Below, in pieces: positions 58,173-64,000 of a stretch of 64,000 nt of DNA. The translations under genes and the position numbers were made by a program. The stretch comes from Leucobacter weissii (GTDB lineage: Bacteria; Actinomycetota; Actinomycetes; Actinomycetales; Microbacteriaceae), in NCBI RefSeq assembly GCF_017565745.1, contig NZ_JAGDYM010000014.1, positions 1-64,000 on the forward strand, written 5' to 3'. Under the pieces are notes generated by a model. That model saw nothing but the letters and a program-made list of their open reading frames with translations, searched no databases and was not told the origin of the DNA. The stretch's first letter is position 1, and every line of letters begins with the position of its first letter.

Positions 58173-59645
58173 TCATCCCTCCGCGGCGGCGCCCGACTCG
58201 AGCTGCTGCGCGGAGCGCTTCGCGAGGCTCCGGCGCACGAAGGGCCAGCAGATGATGAGCGCGCCCGTCGCGATGAGGCTGGTCCACACCTGGGTGCGGC
58301 CCGCCTCGGACGAGAGCATGACGGCGAGGATCCCCGCGATCGCGACGATCAGCAGGATGTTCAGCCACGGATGCAGCCACATCTTGAGCTTCAGCCCCGC
58401 CACCTCGTCCGGGGTCATCTTCTGCCGCAGGCGCATCTGCGTGAGCGCGATGAACACGTAGACGAACAGCGCGACGAGACCGGCCGAGTTCATGATGAAG
58501 TCGAAGATGCCCGATCCGGGGGCCGCGAAGTTGACGATCGTCGCGATCACGCCGCCGCTGGTCGAGGCGATGAGCGCCATCACCGGCACGCCGTTGCTCG
58601 CCTTCTTCGCGAAGAGCCGCGGCGCGAAGCCCTGCGCCGCGAGCGACGAGAACATGCGCGAGGCGGAGTAGAGGCCCGAGTTCAGCACCGAGATCACCGC
58701 GGTGAAGATCACGAGCTGCATGACCACGGCCGCGCCCGGCAGGCCGAAGAGCGTGAACACGTAGGTGAACGGCGCGTTCGCGACGTTCGTCGGCTCGGGC
58801 AGCTCGTCCCAGGGCACGATCGTCGCGATGATCAGCACGGCGCCGACGAAGAAGAGCAGGATGCGCCAGATCACGGTGCTCGTCGCCTGCTTGATGCCCT
58901 TCGCGGGATCCTCCGACTCCGCGGAGGCCATCACCGCGATCTCGGTGCCGAAGTACGAGAAGATGACGAGCGCGACGCCGGTGAAGGCGACGCCGAAGCC
59001 GTTCGGCGCGAAGCCGCCGTGCTCCCAGAGATTCGGGATCGAGAACGTCGAGTTCGGCCACAGCCCGAAGGCGTAGAGCAGGCCGGCGCCGAGGAACACC
59101 ACGATCGCGAGCACCTTGACGCTGGCCAGCCAGAACTCGACCTCGCCGAAGGTGCGCACCGAGATCAGGTTGGCCCCGACGAAGATGAGCAGCAGGAGCA
59201 GGGACCAGGCCCAGGACGGCAGGAACGAGAACCAGGCGTGCATCGTCTCGCCGCCGAGCACCGCCTCGTAGGCGAGCACGCCCACCCAGAAGTACCAGTA
59301 GAGCCAGCCGACCAGGTACGCCGCCCAATTGCCGAGGCCGACCCGCGCGTACTCCATGAAGGATCCGATCGCGGGGCGCGCAGCCGCCATCTCGCCGAGC
59401 ATGCGCATGGCGAGGAACACCAGCAGCCCGCCGATGAGGTAGGAGATCACCGCGGCGGGGCCGACCGAGCGGATCACGTTGCCGGAGCCGACGAACAGGC
59501 TGGCGCCGATGATCCCGCCGAGGGTGATCATCGTGACGTGGCGCGGACGGAGCTTCTTGTGCACGGTCCGCACGGAACCGGCGGAGGTCTCCGGGGAGAT
59601 CGGATCCGAGAACGAGGGGGTGTCGCCGTCGGCGGGAGGGTTCAT
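58173..59645 (-). CDS. Amino acid permease (APC/AAT family)
   Basis: A 490-residue APC transporter with 12 predicted membrane helices. HVTMITLGGIIGASLFVGSG is the canonical N-terminal motif of the AAT group (LysP, AroP, GabP, CycA). FGTEIAVMASAESEDPAKGI is the conserved loop after TM6. It imports an amino acid or gamma-aminobutyrate-like compound with protons. The start is uncertain: the minus-strand sequence before the ATG at 59645 is pyrimidine-rich and has no ribosome site. An ATG at 59724 adds 26 residues, also without one. Confidence 0.85.
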   Translation of the reverse strand: MNPPADGDTPSFSDPISPETSAGSVRTVHKKLRPRHVTMITLGGIIGASLFVGSGNVIRSVGPAAVISYLIGGLLVFLAMRMLGEMAAARPAIGSFMEYARVGLGNWAAYLVGWLYWYFWVGVLAYEAVLGGETMHAWFSFLPSWAWSLLLLLIFVGANLISVRTFGEVEFWLASVKVLAIVVFLGAGLLYAFGLWPNSTFSIPNLWEHGGFAPNGFGVAFTGVALVIFSYFGTEIAVMASAESEDPAKGIKQATSTVIWRILLFFVGAVLIIATIVPWDELPEPTNVANAPFTYVFTLFGLPGAAVVMQLVIFTAVISVLNSGLYSASRMFSSLAAQGFAPRLFAKKASNGVPVMALIASTSGGVIATIVNFAAPGSGIFDFIMNSAGLVALFVYVFIALTQMRLRQKMTPDEVAGLKLKMWLHPWLNILLIVAIAGILAVMLSSEAGRTQVWTSLIATGALIICWPFVRRSLAKRSAQQLESGAAAEG

Positions 59646-59777
59646 GCGAGGAGGAGCTTTCTGCGCTGGGGCGCCGTACCCGATTCCGGCGATGCGGGGC
59701 CCGCAATCGGTCGAGAACGTCATTGCGGGGCGGACGCGCCGATGGCCGGAAGGACGAGAATATATCCTAAGCAGTAG

Positions 59778-59789
59778 ATCATATATGAT
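59778..59789. promoter_or_regulatory. AT-only-centred palindrome in a divergent promoter
   Basis: ATCATATATGAT is a perfect 12-bp palindrome in an AT-rich patch (59755-59790) between the permease and the NarL-type regulator. It is 26 bp before the GTG at 59815 and near the -35 position of that promoter. It could be an operator for the regulator itself. Confidence 0.5.
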
Positions 59790-59802
59790 TCGCGGCGGGT
59801 CG

Positions 59803-59808
59803 TAGACT
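59803..59808 (+). promoter_or_regulatory. -10 box of a leaderless promoter for the NarL-type regulator
   Basis: TAGACT lies 6 nt before the GTG at 59815, so the message probably starts at the initiation codon. Confidence 0.5.
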
Positions 59809-59814
59809 TGCCTC

Positions 59815-60540
59815 GTGACCGCGGAGCACCCTACGAACCCTGTCGGCGTCCGACCCGTGCGCGTGCGCCTGCTCAACGACTACGAGGTGGTGGTCCAGGG
59901 GCTCCGCTCGATGCTCGAGCCCCATGCCGGGCGCATCGAGGTCGTCGAGACCGAGGTGATCGACGGCGAGGGGAGCGGCCCCCGCCGTCGCGGTGCGGGG
60001 GACCGGCCGGTGGATCTCACGCTCTACGACACCTTCGGGCGGACCCAGGTCGACCAGGACGCGATCGACGAGGTGCTCGCCGATCCCGCCGCCGGTTCCG
60101 TCGTGGTCTACACCTGGAACATGCAGGGCGCGCTCGTCGATCGTGCCGTCGAGAAGGGCTGCAGCGGGTATCTCGACAAGTCGCTGAGCGCCGACGAGCT
60201 GGTGCGCAGCCTCGAATCGGTCGCCGCCGGCGAGACCGTCGTCTCTCCGATCCGGGAGTACGCGGAGGAGAGGTCGACTGCGGGCGGAGCCTGGCCCGGC
60301 CGGCGCCACGGGCTGACGGAACGCGAGGCGGAGATGATCGCGCTGATCGCCCAGGGCTACACCAATCCGGAGATCGCTGCTCGCAGCTACATCACCGGGA
60401 ACTCGCTCAAATCGTACATCCGCTCCGCCTATCGCAAGATCGGCGTCGAGCGACGCTCGCAGGCCGTCCGTTGGGGGATCGAGCACGGCATGCTGCCGGA
60501 CGAGGAGACCCGTCCGGGCCCTCTCGGCAGCAAATTGTAG
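59815..60540 (+). CDS. NarL/LuxR-family response regulator with an atypical receiver
   Basis: A 241-residue regulator. The receiver (residues ~15-130) keeps a candidate phospho-Asp (LTLYDTFG), Thr (VVVYTWN) and Lys (GYLDKSLS), but the acidic pocket reads NDYE instead of the usual DDH, and a loop rich in Gly/Arg is inserted before the Asp strand. The C-terminal helix-turn-helix is LTEREAEMIALIAQGYTNPE followed by ITGNSLKSYIRSAYRKIGV. No histidine kinase gene is nearby, so it is an orphan. Its message seems leaderless. It starts with GTG. Confidence 0.85.
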   Translation: MTAEHPTNPVGVRPVRVRLLNDYEVVVQGLRSMLEPHAGRIEVVETEVIDGEGSGPRRRGAGDRPVDLTLYDTFGRTQVDQDAIDEVLADPAAGSVVVYTWNMQGALVDRAVEKGCSGYLDKSLSADELVRSLESVAAGETVVSPIREYAEERSTAGGAWPGRRHGLTEREAEMIALIAQGYTNPEIAARSYITGNSLKSYIRSAYRKIGVERRSQAVRWGIEHGMLPDEETRPGPLGSKL

Positions 60541-60704
60541 GGGATCCGGCGCCGTAGGATTACACCCCCCTGGGTGGGCACCCCGGTCGCTACAGTCGAG
60601 GCGGACGCGGGTCACCTCGCGTCGGCCCCGGGGAGTCCGCCGGGGGTCGAGATGCTGCGCGGGCAGGGGCTCCGGGTGCAGCGTGCAACACGGTAAGGCG
60701 CGGC

Positions 60705-61115
60705 TTGGGTACGCTCATCTACGGAGGATCCTCGAGGTTCGACCTCGACGATCGCACGCTCGAGCACGTCAAGGTGGTCGTGGTCGCGCGGCTCCGCAAG
60801 CGGGAGTCCTTCATGCTGAGCCTCCCCCAGCGAGGGCCGTTCGCCGTCGGATCGAGTTCCGTCTGGATCTCTCCCGACGTGCCGATCGGCTTCCAGTTCT
60901 CGAGCAGTCGTGCGGGACCGCTGTCCCGCAGGTGGATCCAGGCGCTCATGGCGATGTCCTACGCCCCGGGCGGCCTGGCGGTCGTGCCCGAGGGCGGCGC
61001 GGGGCCGCCGGAGAGTCGGCCGGACGACCTCCCCGAGCGGGCGGCTCAGTATCATCTTTCACGCGCTGGAGCAAGCGGTTCGGGAGAACGGGTGCTCCGC
61101 GAGGATGAACGGTAG
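60705..61115 (+). CDS. DUF7882-like small protein
   Basis: A 136-residue protein. LIYGGSSRFDLDDRTLEHVKV, RLRKRESFMLSLPQR, SSVWISPDVPIGFQF and LSRRWIQALMAMSYAPGGL are the conserved blocks I recall from a short family restricted to Microbacteriaceae-like actinobacteria (function unknown). The start is a TTG at 60705, 5 nt after a TAAGGC box, perhaps leaderless. The last 35 residues are not part of the core family and may be read-through of a changed stop. It lies upstream of a small gene and the BLUF gene. Confidence 0.65.
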   Translation: MGTLIYGGSSRFDLDDRTLEHVKVVVVARLRKRESFMLSLPQRGPFAVGSSSVWISPDVPIGFQFSSSRAGPLSRRWIQALMAMSYAPGGLAVVPEGGAGPPESRPDDLPERAAQYHLSRAGASGSGERVLREDER

Positions 61116-61205
61116 GCTCGAGGCGCGCCCAACGAGAAGGATCTGGTGCCCCAGCACCCGTCCGGAGACCGGAGGGACGTTCGCAGAGGGGTCGGAGTCG
61201 CCGTT

Positions 61206-61436
61206 ATGAACAGTCCGCGCAGTGAAGAGACCACCTGGGCGAGGGTCGAGGACGGCTTCTACGTCGGGAGCCTCGGCGGCGAGTTCTTCGGCTACATCGA
61301 CCGCGAGGCGGAGGGCCGTTACGTCGCCTACGACAGCCACTCCCGGTCGGTGGGCCGGTTCAGCACGCGCGCCGGCGCGGTGGAGGAGCTGAACAGATTG
61401 ACGGCGCCCTCGCTCAGCGCCCCGGAGGGAGAGTGA
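61206..61436 (+). CDS. Small protein of unknown function, upstream of the BLUF gene
   Basis: A 76-residue acidic protein, W-A-R-V-E-D-G-F-Y-V-G-S-L-G-G-E-F-F-G-Y near the N-terminus, with an aromatic-rich beta pattern and a helical end (AGAVEELNRLTAP). It looks like a small folded domain but I do not recognise it. GGAG stands before the ATG at 61206. Its stop overlaps the BLUF start by GTGA (61433-61436), which is strong evidence that it is a real gene and functionally tied to the photoreceptor. Confidence 0.7.
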   Translation: MNSPRSEETTWARVEDGFYVGSLGGEFFGYIDREAEGRYVAYDSHSRSVGRFSTRAGAVEELNRLTAPSLSAPEGE

Positions 61437-61921
61437 ACATGGTGCGTGTCGCCGCCCCCGCCCCCGAACGCGTCGAGGTCCTGAAGTCCCTCGTCTACTC
61501 CAGCCAGGCGGTCAGCAGATTCGAGGAGGAGGATCTCCGGGAGCTCCTCCGGCGCGCCCGGGCGCACAACGAATCTGCGGGTATCACCGGCATCCTGCTC
61601 TACAAGACGGACCAGTTCATCCAGTTCCTGGAGGGGCCGCCGGCCGAGGTCGACGCGCTGCTGAGCAGGATCCAGAACGATCCCCGGCACACGAACGTGC
61701 GGATCCTCATCGACGACCTCGTCGCGGAGCGCCGGTTCGAGGACTGGACCATGGGATACCGCCCCATGGGCGCGGGATCCGACGAGCCGCTCCCGGGATT
61801 CCGCGACTCCTTCGCCGATATCGCGGCGGCTCCGGACGCCTTCACGACGGGGCGGGCCGCCAAGGAGCTGGCGCTGTGGTTCCGCGTGAGGGTCGGCGAA
61901 CCGGTCGTCTCCCGCGGCTGA
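61433..61921 (+). CDS. BLUF-domain blue-light photoreceptor
   Basis: A 162-residue single-domain BLUF protein. The flavin-switch residues are Tyr22 (SLVYSS), Asn46 (AHNESAGITG), Gln64 (FIQFLEG), and Trp105-Met107 (EDWTMGY). IQNDPRHTNVRIL is the conserved strand-helix turn. All light-active positions are kept, so it should sense blue light through FAD. No output domain is attached, so it must signal by protein contact. It is translationally coupled to the 76-residue gene before it. A NarL-type orphan regulator lies 0.9 kb upstream. Confidence 0.92.
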   Translation: MNMVRVAAPAPERVEVLKSLVYSSQAVSRFEEEDLRELLRRARAHNESAGITGILLYKTDQFIQFLEGPPAEVDALLSRIQNDPRHTNVRILIDDLVAERRFEDWTMGYRPMGAGSDEPLPGFRDSFADIAAAPDAFTTGRAAKELALWFRVRVGEPVVSRG

Positions 61922-61930
61922 GGAGCACCC

Positions 61931-62215
61931 CTACCCGTCCCGGCCGCCCTCGGTCCGATCCTGCGGCTTCGGCGGGCACTTCATGTGGGTGGTCCTGCCG
62001 GGACCTCCCCGGTCGAAGCGGTGCAGGGCCAGCGAGCGCCCGCACACCGGGCACTTCGGATCGGCCGGGGGCACGTACGCCGGTTCGTTCCGATCGCCGA
62101 GCTGCGCGGTCCCCTCGAACTGGTAGAAGAAGCGCTGCATCGCGGCGTAGAAGCCCGGCACCCCGTCGTACGGAGTCTCGTGCCAGAGCCGGCGCCTGGG
62201 TTCTCGTTTGCCCAC
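61931..62215 (-). CDS. Small zinc-ribbon-like protein, divergent from ohrR
   Basis: A 94-residue protein. The N-terminal half (RRLWHETPYDGVPGFYAAMQRFFYQFEGT) is aromatic and followed by a CPVCGR-x-HRF-MKCP pattern, likely one metal-binding zinc ribbon. The tail is basic and Gly-rich. The GTG at 62215 lies 7 nt after a -10 box TAGCAT, so the message is leaderless and shares its promoter gap with the OhrR-type gene. I do not recognise a named family. It ends 9 bp from the convergent BLUF gene. Confidence 0.75.
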   Translation of the reverse strand: MGKREPRRRLWHETPYDGVPGFYAAMQRFFYQFEGTAQLGDRNEPAYVPPADPKCPVCGRSLALHRFDRGGPGRTTHMKCPPKPQDRTEGGRDG

Positions 62216-62222
62216 GAACGAA

Positions 62223-62260
62223 ATGCTAGCACATTCGTTAGGGCGCGAACGAGCTAGGAT
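62223..62260. promoter_or_regulatory. Divergent leaderless promoters and probable OhrR operator
   Basis: TAGCAT on the minus strand (62223-62228) and TAGGAT on the plus strand (62255-62260) are 7 and 6 nt from their start codons. Between and around them GAACGAAATGCTAG and GAACGAGCTAG form near-repeats, with TGCTAGCA (62224-62231) a perfect palindrome and an inverted TTCGTT beside it. An OhrR/MarR dimer would fit here. Confidence 0.6.
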
Positions 62261-62266
62261 GGACGG

Positions 62267-62731
62267 GTGGACGCGACGCCGGATGATCTGCTCGAACTCG
62301 ACCGACAGGTGTGCTTCGCGCTGGCGGTGGCGAGTCGCAGCGTGATCGGCGTGTACCGGCCGGTCCTCGAACCGCTCGGGCTCACGCACCCGCAGTATCT
62401 GGTGATGCTCGCGCTCTGGGGCGATGCCCCGCTGCGCTTCGGGGAGCTCGCCGAGACGCTCCGTCTCGATCCGGCCACGTTGTCGCCGATCGTCAAGCGC
62501 CTCGAGCAGTCGGGTCTGATCGAGCGGATCCCCGTCGAGGGCGACGAGCGCACGTTCCAGATCGTCCCGACCCCGGAGGGCGGCGCGCTGCGGGAGCAGG
62601 CGCTGTCGGTGCCGCCCGCGGTGATCGAACGGCTCGGCCTGCCGGTCGAGCGGCTGCTCGCGCTCCGCGACGAGCTCTCGGCCGTGATCGCCGCCGTCGA
62701 CCGGCCGCATGGAGGAGGCCACGCTGTCTGA
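62267..62731 (+). CDS. ohrR: OhrR-type MarR regulator (organic peroxide sensor)
   Basis: A 154-residue MarR protein of the one-Cys OhrR class. Cys16 in LDRQVCFALAVAS is the peroxidatic cysteine; Tyr29 and Tyr40-like tyrosines (VYRPVL, THPQYLVM) that hydrogen-bond to it are kept. The winged helix is LRFGELAETLRLDPATLSPI followed by the wing GDERTF. It would repress its target until oxidised by an organic hydroperoxide. No ohr gene is in the window; the divergent 94-residue zinc-ribbon-like protein is the only neighbour. It starts with a leaderless GTG at 62267. Confidence 0.88.
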   Translation: MDATPDDLLELDRQVCFALAVASRSVIGVYRPVLEPLGLTHPQYLVMLALWGDAPLRFGELAETLRLDPATLSPIVKRLEQSGLIERIPVEGDERTFQIVPTPEGGALREQALSVPPAVIERLGLPVERLLALRDELSAVIAAVDRPHGGGHAV

Positions 62732-62774
62732 GCGCTGTCCGGTCCGAGTCATCCACAGGGTGCAGAAACAAGGA

Positions 62775-62816
62775 ATCCCCTCGACTTCCGCGTGATTCCG
62801 CGGGAGTCGAGAGGAT
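62775..62816 (-). terminator. Rho-independent terminator of the tRNA gene
   Basis: An 18-bp stem with two mismatches (62775-62792 against 62799-62816) has a 6-nt loop. Read on the minus strand it is followed by TTCCTTGTTTCT. It begins 3 bases after the tRNA 3' end, so it terminates the tRNA transcript; it may also serve the ohrR message from the other side. Confidence 0.8.
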
Positions 62817-62818
62817 GG

Positions 62819-62895
62819 TGGCGCGCCCCGAGGGATTCGAACCCCCGACCTTCTGATCCGTAGTCAGATGCTCTATCCAGCTGAGCTAGGGGCGC
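62819..62895 (-). tRNA. tRNA-Arg (ACG)
   Basis: A full cloverleaf on the minus strand. The acceptor stem GCGCCCC pairs with GGGGCGC; the D arm is GCTCAGCTGGATAGAGC, and the anticodon arm TCTGA-CTACGGA-TCAGA carries ACG. The T arm GGGGG-TTCGAAT-CCCTC has one G-U pair. The 3' CCA is encoded (62819-62821). The first anticodon A is expected to become inosine and read CGU, CGC and CGA. A terminator follows. Confidence 0.97.
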
Positions 62896-62978
62896 ACGTT
62901 GAACTCTCAACCTCAGAGACTTTACCGGATCCGCCCGTGAAACGGAAATCTCCGCGATGCGCCCCGTCGCGATCGGGG

Positions 62979-62984
62979 TACCCT
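62979..62984 (+). promoter_or_regulatory. -10 box of a leaderless promoter for apt
   Basis: TACCCT is 6 nt before the GTG at 62991. It decides the start of the apt gene, since the reading frame is open further upstream through the tRNA region. Confidence 0.55.
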
Positions 62985-62990
62985 GGCAGG

Positions 62991-63527
62991 GTGCCGATCG
63001 AACTCCTCAGCCCCGAACTCGCCCGCGCCGAGCACCTGATCCGCGAGATCCCCGGCTATCCGCAGCCCGGGATCCTGTTCCGCGACATCACCCCGCTGCT
63101 CGCCGACGGCCAGGCGTTCGGCGCCACCGTCGCCGCGCTGATCGAGCCGTTCGCGGGGGAGTTCGACGTGATCGCCGGCGTCGAGGCGCGCGGCTTCCTG
63201 CTCGCCAGCGCCGCGGCGATCGCGGCGGGCACCGGGGTCGTCCCCGTGCGCAAGGCAGGCAAGCTGCCGCAGCCGGCGGCCGCCATCGACTACGCGCTCG
63301 AGTACGGCACGGCGACCATCGAGATGCACGCCGATCTGGAGGCCGGCACCCGGGTGCTGCTGATCGACGACGTGCTGGCCACCGGCGGGACGGTCGCGGC
63401 GGCGCTCGAACTGCTGGAGCGCCTCGGCTACCCGGTGTGCGGCACGGCGGTGCTCTTCGAGATCGACGGGCTCGGCGGTCGGGAGCGCATCGGCCATCAT
63501 CCGCTGCACACCGTCTTCGGCAGTTGA
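62991..63527 (+). CDS. apt: Adenine phosphoribosyltransferase
   Basis: A 178-residue APRT. The PRPP-binding loop is VLLIDDVLATGGT, and YPQPGILFRDITPLLADG with GVEARGFLLASAAA are standard APRT motifs. It converts adenine and PRPP to AMP in purine salvage. I start it at GTG 62991 because of the leaderless -10 box and because the length then equals typical APRTs. The stop overlaps the start of an AraC-type gene by TTGA (63524-63527). Confidence 0.95.
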   Translation: MPIELLSPELARAEHLIREIPGYPQPGILFRDITPLLADGQAFGATVAALIEPFAGEFDVIAGVEARGFLLASAAAIAAGTGVVPVRKAGKLPQPAAAIDYALEYGTATIEMHADLEAGTRVLLIDDVLATGGTVAAALELLERLGYPVCGTAVLFEIDGLGGRERIGHHPLHTVFGS

Positions 63528-64000
63528 ACGGCGCGGCCTCGTCCGCGCCGGCTGACGCGGGGCCCGCCGAGGCGCGCGCGGCGGATGCCGCGCCCGGAGT
63601 CGAGTTGCGGCCGCTGCCGATGTACGAGGCGGACGAGATCCCGGTGGACTTCGTCATCGCCGGCATGTCGGAACGGGTGAGCCGCGACACCGCGTGGCCG
63701 CCCCACTCGCACCCGACGCACGAACTGCTGTGGAACGAGCGGGGCGTGTCGACGGTGCGGATCGATCAGCGCACCTGGATGATCTCGACGAGCTTCGGCC
63801 TGTGGATCCCGGCCGGGGTGCCGCACTCGGGCGCGGCCCCCGCGGGCACCTGGTACCGCACCAGTCACTTCGGCATCCGGCAGGCGCCGCCGCTCGCCGA
63901 CCGCCCGGTCGCGGTGGAGATCGACCCGCTGCTGCGGCTGCTGCTCGCCCGGCTGGACGACCCGCGGCTCGCCGCGGACTCCAGGGATCTGACCGAGCGG
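63524..64000 (+). CDS. AraC-type regulator, N-terminal part (cut by the window end)
   Basis: An open frame from the TTG at 63524 runs off the window (159 codons seen). After about 30 Ala/Pro-rich residues, residues ~55-130 form an AraC-type cupin sensor: WPPHSHPTHELLWNERG, then GLWIPAGVPHSG and WYRTSHFGI. The helix-turn-helix would lie beyond 64000. It overlaps the apt stop by TTGA, so it is translationally coupled; a GTG or ATG further in (ATG at 63620) is an alternative start. The histidine pattern fits regulators of efflux or metal-independent small-molecule sensing. Confidence 0.8.
   Translation, partial: MNGAASSAPADAGPAEARAADAAPGVELRPLPMYEADEIPVDFVIAGMSERVSRDTAWPPHSHPTHELLWNERGVSTVRIDQRTWMISTSFGLWIPAGVPHSGAAPAGTWYRTSHFGIRQAPPLADRPVAVEIDPLLRLLLARLDDPRLAADSRDLTER

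Noticed and set aside
1-64000. Searched for CRISPR arrays, insertion sequences, integrases, phage genes, attachment sites and riboswitches
   Set aside because: No regularly spaced repeats, transposase-like proteins, terminal inverted repeats or recognisable riboswitch cores were seen.

Overview
The window is GC-rich chromosomal DNA of a Gram-positive actinobacterium. Codons end mostly in G or C, many mRNAs look leaderless (a TANNNT box 6-7 nt before ATG or GTG), genes overlap at ATGA or GTGA, and MMPL, YhgE/Pip, tandem-Lrp and DUF7882-like proteins occur. A Microbacteriaceae member (Leucobacter-like) is my best guess; this is inference from remembered family patterns. About 57 protein genes and one tRNA are supported. 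I see no insertion sequence, phage gene or CRISPR array, and no gene-free stretch above 300 bases.

Region by region. 0.2-9.7 kb: azoreductase; a TetR repressor divergent from an MMPL exporter and a YhgE/Pip protein, with twin operators between them; an unknown protein; a TetR-lipoate ligase pair. 9.8-14.2 kb: an amidohydrolase-permease-M24 peptidase operon behind a second pair of TetR-type operators. 14.2-19.2 kb: lysophospholipase-like hydrolase, 2-hydroxyacid dehydrogenase, RNA uridine methyltransferase, Maf, lipoprotein, rhodanese.

19.2-58.2 kb is a dense catabolic island. It holds a seven-gene minus-strand operon (FAD monooxygenase, cupin, VOC protein, SDR, SnoaL-like protein, C-C hydrolase-like enzyme, RidA). 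It also holds an extradiol dioxygenase with every catalytic residue present, a hydroxyacid dehydrogenase and thiamine-diphosphate lyase pair, an MHS transporter, an amidohydrolase with a tandem Lrp regulator, and a complete P450-ferredoxin-reductase-TetR operon. Further on are a bicovalent BBE-type flavin oxidase operon, an aldehyde dehydrogenase, a GntR-led operon containing a vanillyl-alcohol-oxidase-type flavoenzyme, a cyclase, two fumarylacetoacetase-fold enzymes, a LysR regulator, further SDRs and a sugar-type ABC importer. The ring-hydroxylating, ring-cleaving, C-C-hydrolysing and aldehyde-oxidising steps point to degradation of one or more aromatic or heteroaromatic compounds; the substrate cannot be read from the sequence.

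The most striking observation is a 15-bp near-palindrome, consensus CGATRRCTGGYATCG, found upstream of at least seven catabolic transcription units spread over 35 kb (19249, 25177, 37488, 38825, 43395, 48684, 54230, with weaker copies at 50682 and 54265). It would tie these scattered operons into one regulon, probably under one of the two related LysR proteins or the GntR protein encoded here.

58.2-64 kb returns to general functions: amino acid permease, an atypical NarL-type regulator, a short cluster ending in a BLUF blue-light photoreceptor, an OhrR-type peroxide sensor divergent from a small zinc-ribbon-like protein, tRNA-Arg(ACG), adenine phosphoribosyltransferase, and an AraC-type regulator cut by the window edge.
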